This document shows, one piece after another, positions 8,228-17,608 of a stretch of 64,000 bases of DNA. Every line of letters starts with the position of its first letter. Position 1 is the first letter of the stretch. The notes under the pieces were generated by a model. The model made no database searches. It worked only from the letters and a program-made list of their open reading frames with translations, and was not told where the DNA came from. A program made the translations under genes and the position numbers. Source of the DNA: Streptomyces pseudovenezuelae (GTDB lineage Bacteria; Actinomycetota; Actinomycetes; Streptomycetales; Streptomycetaceae); assembly GCF_029892565.1 (NCBI RefSeq), contig NZ_JARXVH010000004.1, forward strand, positions 248,001 through 312,000. Reading direction: 5' to 3'.

Positions 8228-10129
8228 CTAGAGGGCCCCGGCCCCCTGCTCCCGTAGCGCCTGGTCGTACTGCTGGAGGACCCACAGCTCGTTCTGCACG
8301 GCGGCCAGTTGGGCGGGGTCGCCGCCGGCGGAGAGGCGGGCCATCTGGGACTGGATGTCTCGGATACGGCGTTCCACGGCTCGGCGGCGGACCCAGACGA
8401 GTTGTTCGCTCGCGTAGTTCTCGTCGACCGTGCGGCGCATGATCGCCTCGACGGCCAGTTCCGTGACCATCGCGCGGACGGCGTCGTCGGGGGCGGCCTC
8501 GCGGACGCGGACCAGGTACTCCTGGGCGTCGAGGAGGCCGTACTGGGCACCGCCCGCGTCCATGACGGCCTGGCGGACGGCCGCGTAGGGGAGGGCGGTG
8601 AACTCGTCGATGCCGTACGCGTCGAAGGCCGGGGAGACCAGTTCGGGGCGTTGCAGGGCGAGTTTGAGGAGTTCGCGTTCGGTGGCGTAGACCGGGTTGC
8701 GGAGGTTGAGGGCCGGGCCGCCGGCGGCAGAGCGGGGGGCCGACTCGTAGGGCTGCTGCTGGCCGCGGGCCGGGGCCGGGCCCTGGCCGCCGCGGTCGCG
8801 GGCCCAACGGGCCAGCTGGGCGACCCTCTTGACGACGAACTGGGTGTCGAGGATGCCGAGCATGCCGGCGAGCTGGACGGCGACCTCGTGCTGGGCGCCG
8901 GTGTTCTTGATGCGGGCGACGATGGGCGCGGCCTCGTCCAGGGCGCCCGCGCGGCCGGCGGGGGTGTCGAGGTCGTAGCGCACGACGATCTGGCGCAGCG
9001 CGAACTCGAAGAGGGGCGTGCGGGGTTCGACCAGGTCGGCGACCGCCTCGTCGCCCTTGGCCAGGCGCAGTTCGCAGGGGTCCATGTTGTCCGGCGCGAT
9101 CGCGATGTACGTCTCGGCGGCGAACTTCTGGTCGTCCTCGAAGGCGCGCAGGGCCGCCTTCTGGCCGGCCGCGTCGCCGTCGAAGGTGAAGATCACGCGC
9201 GCGCTGCCGTTGTCCATCAGGAGCCGGCGGAGGATCTTGATGTGGTCGGTGCCGAAGGCCGTGCCGCAGGTCGCGATCGCGGTCGTCACGCCGGCCAGGT
9301 GGCAGGCCATGACGTCCGTGTAGCCCTCGACGACGACCGCGCGGGAGACCTTGGCGATGTCCTTCTTGGCGAGGTCGATGCCGTAGAGGACCTGGGACTT
9401 CTTGTAGATCGCGGTGTCGGGCGTGTTGAGGTACTTCGGGCCGTTGTCCGACTCGTAGAGCTTGCGGGCGCCGAAGCCGACGACCTCGCCGCCGATGTCG
9501 CGGATGGGCCACATGAGGCGGCCGCGGAAGCGGTCGATGGGGCCGCGGCGGCCCTCCTGGGCGAGGCCGGAGAGGAGGATCTCCTTGTCGGTGAAGCCCT
9601 TGCCGCGCAGGAAGCGGGTGAGGTGGTCCCAGCCCTGGGGGCTGTAGCCGACGGAGAAGTGCGCGGCGGCGGCCTGGTCGAAGCCGCGCTCGGCGAGGAA
9701 CGAACGGCCGGCGTCCGCCTCCGGGCTGGTCGCGAGCTGTTCCATGTACCAGTCGGCGGCGATCTTGTGGGCCTCGACCAGGCGGATGCGCTCGCCGCGC
9801 TGGTGGGAGGGGTTGTAGCCGCCCTCCTCGTAGCGCAGGGTGATGCCGGCCTGGCCGGCGAGGCGCTCGACCGCCTCGGAGAAGGAGAGGTGGTCGACCT
9901 TCATCACGAACGTGATGGTGTCGCCGCCCTCCTGGCAGCCGAAGCAGTGGAAGAGTCCCTTGCTCGGGCTGACCTGGAAGGACGGCGACTTCTCGTCGTG
10001 GAAGGGGCACAGGCCCTTGAGGTTGCCACCGCCCGCGTTGCGCAGCTGGAGGTACTCGGACACCACGGCGTCGATCGGGACCGCGTCCCGAACCGCCTTC
10101 ACGTCCTCGTCGTTGATCCGTCCTGCCAC
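8228..10129 (-). CDS. dnaG: DNA primase DnaG
   Basis: A 633-residue primase that makes RNA primers at the replication fork with DnaB. The N-terminal CHC2 zinc finger is visible as Cys41, His44, Cys62 and Cys65 (CPFH...HCFGC). The RNA polymerase core follows, with the TOPRIM motifs VVVEGYTDVMA and FTFDGDAAGQKAA, and a C-terminal helical part for helicase contact. Length and domain order are normal. The start is GTG at 10129. The gene runs leftward ahead of the sigma factor gene, an arrangement reminiscent of the dnaG-rpoD linkage in the macromolecular synthesis operon of other bacteria, but 190 bp separate them here. Confidence 0.95.
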   Translation of the reverse strand: MAGRINDEDVKAVRDAVPIDAVVSEYLQLRNAGGGNLKGLCPFHDEKSPSFQVSPSKGLFHCFGCQEGGDTITFVMKVDHLSFSEAVERLAGQAGITLRYEEGGYNPSHQRGERIRLVEAHKIAADWYMEQLATSPEADAGRSFLAERGFDQAAAAHFSVGYSPQGWDHLTRFLRGKGFTDKEILLSGLAQEGRRGPIDRFRGRLMWPIRDIGGEVVGFGARKLYESDNGPKYLNTPDTAIYKKSQVLYGIDLAKKDIAKVSRAVVVEGYTDVMACHLAGVTTAIATCGTAFGTDHIKILRRLLMDNGSARVIFTFDGDAAGQKAALRAFEDDQKFAAETYIAIAPDNMDPCELRLAKGDEAVADLVEPRTPLFEFALRQIVVRYDLDTPAGRAGALDEAAPIVARIKNTGAQHEVAVQLAGMLGILDTQFVVKRVAQLARWARDRGGQGPAPARGQQQPYESAPRSAAGGPALNLRNPVYATERELLKLALQRPELVSPAFDAYGIDEFTALPYAAVRQAVMDAGGAQYGLLDAQEYLVRVREAAPDDAVRAMVTELAVEAIMRRTVDENYASEQLVWVRRRAVERRIRDIQSQMARLSAGGDPAQLAAVQNELWVLQQYDQALREQGAGAL

Positions 10130-10158
10130 GCGTGAATTCTACGGGGATGGACTGACAC

Positions 10159-11424
10159 TCAAGGGACGAGGCTTTCGAGCGGAACGCGCGGGTCCGCCAA
10201 CGACTCGGTGTTCACCTGTGTCTTCGAGCGGATCAGCTGCTGAATCGGGTCTGTGACGTCCCACACGTTCACGTTCATCCCGGCCAGCACCCGGCCCTCC
10301 TTGACCCAGAACGCGATGAACTCACGCTTGCCGGCGTCCCCCCGGATCACCACTTCGTCGTAGGAGCCCGGGGGCGCCCAGCCGGAGTACTCCATGCCGA
10401 GGTCGTACTGGTCGGAGAAGAAATAGGGCACGCGGTCGTAGGTGACGTCCCGGCCGAGCATCGCGCGGGCCGCCGCCGGGCCGCCGTTGAGGGCGTTGGC
10501 CCAGTGCTCGACACGCAGCGTGGTGTCGAACAGGGCGTGGTGGAAGGCGGCCACGTCGCCGGCCGCGTGGATGTCGGGGTCGGAGGTGCGCAGCCGTTCG
10601 TCGACCGCGATGCCGCCGCCGTGCGCGCGGTCGGCGATCTCCAGGCCCGCCGCCTCGGCGAGGCCGATGCGCGGGGCCGCGCCGATCGCGGCGAGGACGT
10701 CGTGCGCGGGGTGCTCCTCGCCGTCGTCCGTACGGGCCGCCAGGACCATGCCGTCCTGGCCGACGATCTCGGTGAGGCTCGCGCCGAAGTGGAAGCGCAC
10801 GCCGTGCTCGCGGTGCAGCTCGGCGAAGAGGTTGCCCAGCTCGGGGCCGAGCACGCCGTGCAGCGGGGTCGGCGCGGGCTCGACGACGGTGACCTCGGCG
10901 CCGTACTCCCGGGCCGCCGCCGCGACCTCAAGGCCGATCCAGCCGGCGCCGGCGATCACGATGTGGCCGTTGTCCCGGCCCAGCGCGGCCAGGACGCCCT
11001 TGAGGCGCTCGGCGTGCGCGAGCCGGCGCAGGTGGTGCACGCCGGCCAGGTCGGTGCCCGGGATGTCGAGGCGGCGCGGCTCGGCGCCGGTCGCCAGCAG
11101 CAGCTTGTCGTAGCGCACGAGGGTGCCGTCGCCGCCGAAGCGGACCGTCTTGGCCGTGCGGTCGATGGCCTCGACGGTCTCGTTGAGGTGCAGCTCGATG
11201 TCGTTCTGCGCGTACCACGCGGGCTCGTGCACGAAGACGCTGTCGCGCTCCTCCTTGCCGAGCAGATAGCCCTTGGAGAGCGCGGGGCGCTCGTAGGGGT
11301 GGTCGCGCTCGTCGCAGATCAGTATCACCCGGCCGGTGAAGCCCTCCGCTCGGAGCGTCTCGGCCGCCTTCGCGCCGGCGAGTCCGCCTCCGACGATGAC
11401 GAATGTCTGATCCGCGTCGACCAC
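10159..11424 (-). CDS. FAD/NAD(P)-dependent oxidoreductase, ferredoxin-reductase family
   Basis: The 421-residue flavoprotein has an N-terminal FAD-binding GGGLAGAKAAETLR motif (12-25), a second Rossmann motif IAGAGWIGLEVAAAA for NAD(P)H, the conserved IHAAGDVA segment, and a C-terminal reductase domain. This is the layout of BphA4/ThcD-type ferredoxin reductases, which pass electrons from NAD(P)H to a ferredoxin for an oxygenase. No ferredoxin or P450 gene is adjacent, so the partner is unknown. The GTG start at 11424 follows an excellent AGGAGG site six bases upstream. It lies 29 bp upstream of dnaG on the same strand. Confidence 0.85.
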   Translation of the reverse strand: MVDADQTFVIVGGGLAGAKAAETLRAEGFTGRVILICDERDHPYERPALSKGYLLGKEERDSVFVHEPAWYAQNDIELHLNETVEAIDRTAKTVRFGGDGTLVRYDKLLLATGAEPRRLDIPGTDLAGVHHLRRLAHAERLKGVLAALGRDNGHIVIAGAGWIGLEVAAAAREYGAEVTVVEPAPTPLHGVLGPELGNLFAELHREHGVRFHFGASLTEIVGQDGMVLAARTDDGEEHPAHDVLAAIGAAPRIGLAEAAGLEIADRAHGGGIAVDERLRTSDPDIHAAGDVAAFHHALFDTTLRVEHWANALNGGPAAARAMLGRDVTYDRVPYFFSDQYDLGMEYSGWAPPGSYDEVVIRGDAGKREFIAFWVKEGRVLAGMNVNVWDVTDPIQQLIRSKTQVNTESLADPRVPLESLVP

Positions 11425-11559
11425 TTGATGCCTCCTCGTAACGGTGCCGCCACATGCGAGCGTCCCGCACGGAGTGTGATGGGGGAAGAGGGAGTGGCCC
11501 GATCAGGCCACGGAGGGTCACATTCGGGCGCGTTTCACGTCACCCTGTTCGCCTCAGTC

Positions 11560-12843
11560 TCACTGGTGCCCCGTCAGGCGCGCATGAAGCGAGCGGGCCG
11601 AGGCGTCGGTCAGCGAGGCGATCTGGTCGACGATCACCCGTTTGCGGGCGCGATCGTCGCCTGCCTGGTCGAACAGGGCGCGGAACTGCGGGTCCAGGCC
11701 GTCGGGAGCACGCGCGGTGAGCGCCCGCGCCAGTTCGGCCACCACGATCCGCTGATCGGCCCGCAGCCGCTCCTGCTCGGCCCGCTGCATCACGTACCGG
11801 TCGGCGACCGCCTTGAGGACCGCGCACTCCAGCCGCGTCTCGTGGGGTACGACGAGTTCGGCGCCGTATCTCGTCAGCCGCCCGGTGCCGAACGCCGCGC
11901 GCGTGGCGGTCTCGGCGGCCGTGCAGAAGCGGCCGATGAGCTGGCTGGTGGCGTCCTTGAGGCGGGCCTGCGCGACCGCCGAGCCGTCGTAGCCGTGCGG
12001 CCACCACTCCTCGGCCTGGAGCCGGTCGAGGGCGGCGGCGAGTTCGGCGGGGTCGGTGTCCGCGGGCACGTACCGGCCGATGGCGACCGCGAAGACCGCC
12101 TGCCGCTCCGGCTCCGCGTGCAGGCGGTTGGGGTCGATGTGGCCCGCGTGCAGGCCGTCCTCGACGTCGTGCACCGAGTACGCCACGTCGTCCGACCAGT
12201 CCATGACCTGGGCCTCGAACGTGATCCGGGTGCCGGGGGCCTCCTTGCGGACCCAGTCGAAGACGGGCCGGTCGTCCTCGTAGACACCGAACTTGGGCGA
12301 CTTGGGGTCGTCGGGACGGGCGCCGCGCGGCCAGGGGTACTTGGTGGCCGCGTCCAGGGTGGCGCGGGTGAGGTTGAGGCCGACGGAGCCCTCCGGGGTG
12401 AACCGCTTGGGTTCGATGCGGGTGAGCAGGCGCAGGGACTGGGCGTTGCCCTCGAAGCCGCCGCAGTCGTCGGCGAACTCGTTCAGCGCCTGTTCGCCGT
12501 TGTGACCGAACGGAGGGTGGCCGAGGTCGTGGGCGAGGCAGGCGGCCTCCACCAGGTCGGGGTCGCAACCGAGGGCCGCGCCCAGCTCGCTGCCGACCTG
12601 GGCGCACTCCAGGGAGTGGGTCAGGCGGGTGCGGGGGCTGGCGTCCCACGTGGAGGAGTTGCGCTCGCCCGGCGTGACGACCTGGGTCTTGCCTGCGAGC
12701 CTTCTCAGCGCCGAGGAATGCAGGATGCGGGCGCGGTCGCGCTGGAAGGCGGTGCGGCCCGGGCGTTTGTCGGGCTCGGGGGCCCAGCGGTCGACTGACG
12801 TCGGGTCGTAGCCGGGGGGTGGGGTGTTGTTGTTGCCTTCCAT
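11560..12843 (-). CDS. dgt: Deoxyguanosinetriphosphate triphosphohydrolase-like HD protein
   Basis: The 427-residue protein belongs to the dGTPase/HD superfamily, which splits dNTPs to nucleoside and tripolyphosphate and so trims the dNTP pool. The metal ligands are visible: His76 in LTHSLE, His105-Asp106 in [14 protein letters not shown], and a later Asp in [12 protein letters not shown]. The N-terminal [17 protein letters not shown] is characteristic. I chose ATG at 12843 because the earlier part of the frame is low-complexity Arg/Pro and lacks family sequence; GAGG lies two bases upstream of this ATG. The longer frame would extend to 12960. Confidence 0.9.
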   Translation of the reverse strand: MEGNNNTPPPGYDPTSVDRWAPEPDKRPGRTAFQRDRARILHSSALRRLAGKTQVVTPGERNSSTWDASPRTRLTHSLECAQVGSELGAALGCDPDLVEAACLAHDLGHPPFGHNGEQALNEFADDCGGFEGNAQSLRLLTRIEPKRFTPEGSVGLNLTRATLDAATKYPWPRGARPDDPKSPKFGVYEDDRPVFDWVRKEAPGTRITFEAQVMDWSDDVAYSVHDVEDGLHAGHIDPNRLHAEPERQAVFAVAIGRYVPADTDPAELAAALDRLQAEEWWPHGYDGSAVAQARLKDATSQLIGRFCTAAETATRAAFGTGRLTRYGAELVVPHETRLECAVLKAVADRYVMQRAEQERLRADQRIVVAELARALTARAPDGLDPQFRALFDQAGDDRARKRVIVDQIASLTDASARSLHARLTGHQ

Positions 12844-12904
12844 ACCTCGACAGTAAGCGGAGGCAGTGACAAATGGGGTGCGCCTGCTCGTCCGCGGGGT
12901 GCGG

Positions 12905-13840
12905 TCATATGGCGAGTGCGGGTTGGTTGTGGCTGGTCGCGCCCCGCGGCGGAGCCGCATATGGACACAGCCCCGCGCCCCTTGGGTCAGCCATCGTCAC
13001 GTCAGTCGAGAGGGTCTGGTCGTAGCGGTTGAGGATCAGGCTTGCCATCGCGGGGTGCGTGCCCAAGGGGGCCGAAGCGATCCAGGGAGCCTTCTCCGCG
13101 CACTCCCTCGCGAAGCGGCCCGGGGCCGTGAAGTACGAGGCTATGGCTACTCGGTGGCGGCCCTGGGTGGCCAGGATGGCCAGGGCCTCGGGGATCGTCG
13201 GGGCTGCTGTGCTCGCGTAGGCGGGGAGGACGGGGACGCCGAGGCGGGCGGACAGTAGGGCGGCCGTGCTGTTCGTGTCGGTCTGGGAGTCCGGGTCCCG
13301 GGAGCCGGCCGCGGCGAGAATGACGGCGCTCGTCCGGCGAGTGGCCGCGTCCATACGCATGCGCCGGCCGGCCTCGACCAGGCGGGCCTGGAGGGCGTCC
13401 ACCAGGAGGGGGTGCGGGCCGAGCGGGGGTGCCACGCGCGTGCGTGCCTGTGCTTCGGCCGCCATCTCGGGGATGTCCCGCTTGACGTGGTAGCCGCGGC
13501 TGAGGAGGAGCGGGACGAGGACGGCTCGCGCGGTGCCGAGGGCGGCGAGCGTGTCGGGGAGCGCGGGCTCGTTCAGCTCGATGTGGCCGAGGTGGACGGG
13601 CAGGCCCGGGCGCAGTGCGCGGACGCGGTCCAGGAGCGTGCGTACGGTGCTCAGCGCACGCGGGTCGCGGCTGCCGTGGGCCACGACGACGAGGGCCGGG
13701 GGCTTAGGGCGCCGGGTGCCGTCGAGGGAGACGAGGCTGAGCTGGCTGGCGAGCTGACTGCCGATCCTGTTCATGAGGTGCGCCGTACTGTCGAGGTGGG
13801 CGGTCGTGGACTCGTCGCGCTGCGGGTTCGACGGCGTCAT
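12905..13840 (-). CDS. Sirohydrochlorin chelatase/CbiX-like protein with a repeat-derived C-terminus
   Basis: A 311-residue protein with two CbiX-like halves. The first half has VVAHGSRDP with the metal-binding His55; the second has the matching [10 protein letters not shown] where the His is Ala. CbiX/SirB proteins insert Co or Fe into sirohydrochlorin, and an iron-inserting role would fit the siroheme need of the NirB encoded at 24.4 kb; this is inference. The last 27 residues or so ([13 protein letters not shown] and following) are encoded by a dispersed intergenic repeat and are not part of the family fold. The start is uncertain: Met1 at 13840 or Met23. Confidence 0.8.
   Translation of the reverse strand: MTPSNPQRDESTTAHLDSTAHLMNRIGSQLASQLSLVSLDGTRRPKPPALVVVAHGSRDPRALSTVRTLLDRVRALRPGLPVHLGHIELNEPALPDTLAALGTARAVLVPLLLSRGYHVKRDIPEMAAEAQARTRVAPPLGPHPLLVDALQARLVEAGRRMRMDAATRRTSAVILAAAGSRDPDSQTDTNSTAALLSARLGVPVLPAYASTAAPTIPEALAILATQGRHRVAIASYFTAPGRFARECAEKAPWIASAPLGTHPAMASLILNRYDQTLSTDVTMADPRGAGLCPYAAPPRGATSHNQPALAI
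12920..12985 (+). repeat. Dispersed intergenic repeat, type B, copy 3, inside the 3' end of the CbiX-like gene
   Basis: Read rightward it has GTGGCTGGTCGCGCCCCGCG, then a GCGGC-GGA-GCCGC hairpin, CATATGGACACAGC, then CCCGCGCCCCTT. It matches 42042-42100 closely, and its two ends match the type A copies. Unlike the other copies it lies within an open reading frame, on the strand opposite to the gene. Confidence 0.85.
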
Positions 13841-13937
13841 GGACCGATGGTGGCGGTACGAGGTTGCCGCGCCGTTGCGCCGGAATGACGCGTCTTTTCG
13901 GGGGGTTCACGGTGGGGTGCAGGGGGTGTGTGAGGTG

Positions 13938-13981
13938 ACGTGACCTGGAGTTTCACCTTCGCAAGTGAACCTGGTCACGTG
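13938..13981. promoter_or_regulatory. Imperfect inverted repeat between divergent chelatase and SanA-like genes
   Basis: CACGTGACC-type half sites face each other: CGTGACCTGG near 13939 and CCTGGTCACG near 13970, with inner TTTCAC and GTGAA arms. The 225-bp gap separates the leftward CbiX-like gene and the rightward SanA-like gene, so this could be an operator for either. No adjacent regulator is known. Confidence 0.35.
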
Positions 13982-14065
13982 TGGGGTGCCGAACCGTACG
14001 GCCTGACAGGACGTCTCTGAGTGTCGAGAAGCACAGAGCGGGACAGAGCATGAGGGGGCCGTCCG

Positions 14066-14767
14066 ATGCGTCGACCGAGGCTGCGTGTGCCGAAGCTGCG
14101 CCGTCCGCGACTGCCACGCACGCGTGCCGGACAGCGGCGGCTGGTGCAGGCCGTGATGGCCGGGTGCGTGCTGGCGCTGCTTCCGTCGACCTGGATGTAC
14201 GTCGTGACCGGCGACCGGCTGCGCACGACCGCGGACGTGCCCCGTACCGAGGTCGCGGTCGTCTTCGGCGCCGGCCTGTGGGACGGCGAGCCGTCCCCGT
14301 ACCTCGCCAACCGCCTCGACGCGGCGGCCAAGCTGTACCGCGCCGGCCGCGTCGAGGTCGTCCTCGTCACCGGCGACAACAGCCGCAAGGACTACGACGA
14401 GCCCGACGCCATGCGCACGTACCTGACCAAGCACGGCGTACCGGACGCGCGGATCGTCAGCGACTACGCCGGTTTCGACACCTGGGACTCCTGCGTCCGC
14501 GCCAAGAAGATCTTCGGCGTCGACCGGGCCGTACTGATCAGCCAGGGCTTCCACATCCGGCGGGCGGTCGCGCTGTGCGAGGCCGCGGGCGTGACGTCGT
14601 ACGGCGTCGGGGTGGACGCCAAGCACGACGTCACCTGGTACTACGGCGGTGCGCGGGAGGTTCTCGCAGCGGGGAAGGCGGCGCTGGACGCGGTGTTCGA
14701 GCCGGATCCGCGGTTTCTCGGGGCGAAGGAGCCGGGAGTGAGCAGGGCGTTGGCCGACGCGCGGTGA
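14066..14767 (+). CDS. SanA/YdcF-family (DUF218) membrane-anchored protein
   Basis: A 233-residue protein with a very basic N-terminus, one membrane helix at about residues 27-47, and an extracytoplasmic DUF218 domain. The family pattern is visible: VAVVFGAGLWDGEPSPYLANRLDAA, then VTGDN, and GFDTWDSCVRA followed by a helix. E. coli SanA affects envelope permeability and vancomycin exclusion, but the biochemical activity is not settled. The start at 14066 follows GAGGGGG at a good distance. It is a single gene, divergent from the CbiX-like gene and followed by an unrelated GH36 gene. Confidence 0.85.
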   Translation: MRRPRLRVPKLRRPRLPRTRAGQRRLVQAVMAGCVLALLPSTWMYVVTGDRLRTTADVPRTEVAVVFGAGLWDGEPSPYLANRLDAAAKLYRAGRVEVVLVTGDNSRKDYDEPDAMRTYLTKHGVPDARIVSDYAGFDTWDSCVRAKKIFGVDRAVLISQGFHIRRAVALCEAAGVTSYGVGVDAKHDVTWYYGGAREVLAAGKAALDAVFEPDPRFLGAKEPGVSRALADAR

Positions 14768-14837
14768 GGCGGATCCGAGAGGGGTGGATCCGCGGGGAGT
14801 GGATGGTCCGGACGGGGCGGACTCTAGGCTTGGCGGG

Positions 14838-17015
14838 ATGAACGATCACGAGTTCGGTTACCGCTGGGGGCATTCCGCGCTCACCCTCGACTTCGACTTC
14901 GACCGCGGTTTCGGCTCCGGCTCGGGCTCGGGCTCGGGCTCCGGCTCCGGCTCCGGACTCAGCCTCGGCCTCGCGTCGGGCGAGTTGCTGCGGGTGTCCC
15001 GTCCCGGTGACCCGGCGCCACCCGTGACCGGTCTGCCCCTGGTCGACGTGACCCTCATGGGTGCGGGCACCGGATGGTCGGGGCCGCGTTTCAGGGGTAC
15101 GGCGTTGGGGGCGCGGCTGCGGTATCGCGCGCATCGGGCGACGTATGGCGACGGGTGGCATCACCTGGCCGTCGAACTGACCGATCCGCAGGGTGGGTTG
15201 AGGGTGTTCGCCGAGTACTCGTCGCCGGACGGGGTGGCGGTGCTGCGCTCGCGGGTGCGGCTGCGCAATGAGGGCGACGCGGCGGTGACGGTTCGTTCCG
15301 TCGGGAGTCTGCTGCTCGGCGGGCTGCCCTCCCCCGACGTGCTGGACGCGCACCGGGCCCGCAACGACTGGCTCGCCGAATGCCGTTGGTACGCCGAGCC
15401 GTTGCGGGCGTCGGTGCCCGACATCGGGCGGGACGTGCACGAGCACGACTCGCGGGCCGCGCTGCGGCTGACCGGGCGGGGCAGCTGGCCGACCGACGGC
15501 CATCTGGCGATGGGCGCGCTCACCGACCGTACGGACGGGCGGTGTTGGCTGTGGCAGGTGGAGTCGGCGGCGGGCTGGGTGTGGGACGCGGGTGAGGCGC
15601 CGGCCGGGCGTACGTACGTGGGGCTGGGCGGGCCGACGTACGACGAGCACGGCTGGAGTCAAGTACTGGGCCCGGGTGAGGAGTTCGCGTCCGAGTACGC
15701 GGCGCTCGCGTTGGGGGACGGGCTCGACGGGGCGCTGGGAGCGCTGACGGAGTACCGCCGCCGGGTGCGCCGACCGCATCCGGATCACGACCGGCTCCCG
15801 GTCGTCTTCAACGACTACATGAACACCCTGATGGGCGACCCGACCACCGAGAAGCTGCTCCCGCTGATCGATGCGGCGGCCTCGGCGGGCGCGGAGTACT
15901 TCTGCGTGGACGCCGGTTGGTACGACGACTCGGCCGACGGCGGCTGGTGGGACAGCGTGGGGGCCTGGCAGCCGTCGGGGCGGCGCTTCCCCGGGGGCAT
16001 CCAGGAGGTGCTGGAGCGGATCCGGGAGCGCGGGATGGTGCCGGGGGTGTGGCTGGAGCCCGAGGTGGTGGGCGTGCGGAGTCCCGTGGCGGGAGCGAGG
16101 GCGGGCGCAGAGGCGGAGGCAGGGGTGGGGGCGTTGCCGGATGACGCATTCTTGCGTCACGCCGACGGCAGTCGCGTCACCGAACAGGGCCGTCACCAGC
16201 TGGACTTGACCCACCCCGCGGCCCGGGCTCACCTGGACGCTGCCGTCGACCGGATCGTCGGCGAGTGGGGTGTGGGCTATCTGAAGCTGGACTACAACAT
16301 CACGACGTCGGCGCCGGGGCTGCTGGATCACACGCGGGCGTGGCGGGCCTGGTTGGCGTCCGTCCTGGACCGGTACCCGTCCCTGGTCGTCGAGAACTGC
16401 GCGTCCGGCGGCATGCGCATGGACGGCGCGTCCCTCTCCGTCACCCAGCTCCAGTCGACCTCCGACCAGCAGGATCCGGTCCGCTATCCGCCGATCGCGG
16501 CGGCGGCGCCGACGGTGGTGCCGCCGGAGCAGGGGGCCGTGTGGGCGTATCCGCAACCGTCCTTCTCCGACGCGGAGATCGGCTTCACGCTCGGCACCGC
16601 GATGCTCGGGCGGATCCATCTGTCCGGCCACCTGGACCACATGACGGAACGTCAACTGGGCCTGGTGCGGGAGGCAGTGGCGACCTACAAGGCGATGCGG
16701 GGTGACCTGCGCACGTCGGTTCCCTTCTGGCCGCTCGGCCTGCCGGGCTGGACGGATGAGTGGATCGCGCTGGGGCTGCGGGCGCCGGTGGAGGGGGCGA
16801 CGTATGTGTCGGTGTGGCGGAGGGGCGACGGGGACGGGGACCGCAGAGGCCCCGAACTGGTGCTTCCGGTAGCCCACTTGGCGGGGCGCGCGGACATCCG
16901 GGCCGAGGTCCTGCACGCGACCGAGGCAGGGGTGACCGTGGCGTGGGACGAGGGGGCGGGCCTGCGGGTGAGGATGGCGGCGGCACCGGCGATGGCGCTC
17001 GTACGGCTTGGCTGA
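14838..17015 (+). CDS. GH36 alpha-galactosidase
   Basis: The 725-residue protein has the N-terminal beta domain and (beta/alpha)8 barrel of GH36. The nucleophile is Asp485 in YLKLDYN, the acid/base is Asp543 in STSDQQDP, and DAGWYDD and ENCASGGMRMD are family motifs. It removes terminal alpha-galactose from melibiose-type sugars. No signal peptide is visible, so it is probably cytoplasmic. Two low-complexity insertions stand out: a Gly-Ser run near residues 24-40 made by a six-base tandem repeat, and an Ala/Gly/Glu stretch near residue 420. The start at ATG 14838 is preferred; a GTG at 14784 is possible. Confidence 0.85.
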   Translation: MNDHEFGYRWGHSALTLDFDFDRGFGSGSGSGSGSGSGSGLSLGLASGELLRVSRPGDPAPPVTGLPLVDVTLMGAGTGWSGPRFRGTALGARLRYRAHRATYGDGWHHLAVELTDPQGGLRVFAEYSSPDGVAVLRSRVRLRNEGDAAVTVRSVGSLLLGGLPSPDVLDAHRARNDWLAECRWYAEPLRASVPDIGRDVHEHDSRAALRLTGRGSWPTDGHLAMGALTDRTDGRCWLWQVESAAGWVWDAGEAPAGRTYVGLGGPTYDEHGWSQVLGPGEEFASEYAALALGDGLDGALGALTEYRRRVRRPHPDHDRLPVVFNDYMNTLMGDPTTEKLLPLIDAAASAGAEYFCVDAGWYDDSADGGWWDSVGAWQPSGRRFPGGIQEVLERIRERGMVPGVWLEPEVVGVRSPVAGARAGAEAEAGVGALPDDAFLRHADGSRVTEQGRHQLDLTHPAARAHLDAAVDRIVGEWGVGYLKLDYNITTSAPGLLDHTRAWRAWLASVLDRYPSLVVENCASGGMRMDGASLSVTQLQSTSDQQDPVRYPPIAAAAPTVVPPEQGAVWAYPQPSFSDAEIGFTLGTAMLGRIHLSGHLDHMTERQLGLVREAVATYKAMRGDLRTSVPFWPLGLPGWTDEWIALGLRAPVEGATYVSVWRRGDGDGDRRGPELVLPVAHLAGRADIRAEVLHATEAGVTVAWDEGAGLRVRMAAAPAMALVRLG
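14912..14957 (+). repeat. GGCTC(C/G) hexanucleotide tandem repeat coding for Gly-Ser
   Basis: About seven to eight consecutive six-base units GGCTCC or GGCTCG encode an in-frame (Gly-Ser)n run inside the alpha-galactosidase gene. Because the unit is six bases, gain or loss of units would keep the frame. Confidence 0.85.
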
Positions 17016-17027
17016 AACCCTCCGGGC

Positions 17028-17486
17028 TCACCTGACCCGCCAGTCCCCGCTCTCGATCAACTTCCCCTGGCCGCGCAGGTGTACGGCGACGGCCGACGCG
17101 GCGACGTACACCCAGGCCAGTACCGCGTACCCGTCCTCCTCGCACCGCGCCTCGCGGGCCACGCGCTCGTACAGGTTGCTCGGGTCGCCCGGCGCGTACT
17201 CCTCCAGCCGGTCGAGCGCGGCGAGCAACTCCTCGTACCGGTCCGGCAGGGCGGTGACGAGTTCCCCGTAGACGACCCCGCCCGGCTCCTCCACGGCGTA
17301 CGGGTAGCCGGGGCCGTCGTAGAGCACCGCGCCGGTCAGGCGGGCGGGGGTCTCGCAGCGGGTGCGGCCGCGCAGGAACAGGTCGTGGTTGACCTCGCCG
17401 GGGCGCAGGGTGCCGTAGACGAAGAACGGCAGGGCGCCAGGGGCGAAGAACGGGAAGCTCACAAAAGCGATTCTCTCTCCACACAT
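17028..17486 (-). CDS. Gamma-glutamylcyclotransferase-like (AIG2/GGCT fold) protein
   Basis: The 152-residue protein has the GGCT-fold glycine loop FVYGTLRPGEVNH (about 22-34) and the conserved acidic LDRLEEYAPGDP in the second half, where the catalytic Glu of the family lies. Characterised members form 5-oxoproline from gamma-glutamyl compounds, but many bacterial ones have no known substrate. The start is uncertain. ATG at 17486 has AGGAGG only one base away, and GTG at 17462 follows GGAGAGAG and begins just before the fold. It converges with the GH36 gene and is divergent from the protease gene. Confidence 0.75.
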   Translation of the reverse strand: MCGERIAFVSFPFFAPGALPFFVYGTLRPGEVNHDLFLRGRTRCETPARLTGAVLYDGPGYPYAVEEPGGVVYGELVTALPDRYEELLAALDRLEEYAPGDPSNLYERVAREARCEEDGYAVLAWVYVAASAVAVHLRGQGKLIESGDWRVR

Positions 17487-17608
17487 ACCTCCTCGTACGC
17501 GCTATGGACATGACATCCACAGCCTCCTTAAATCATGGTCAACATCAGCGCGCCCCTCGCCCCACAGGCCCCCCACACGCGCCCGTTGGCGCCTTTTCGA
17601 GGAGACCG

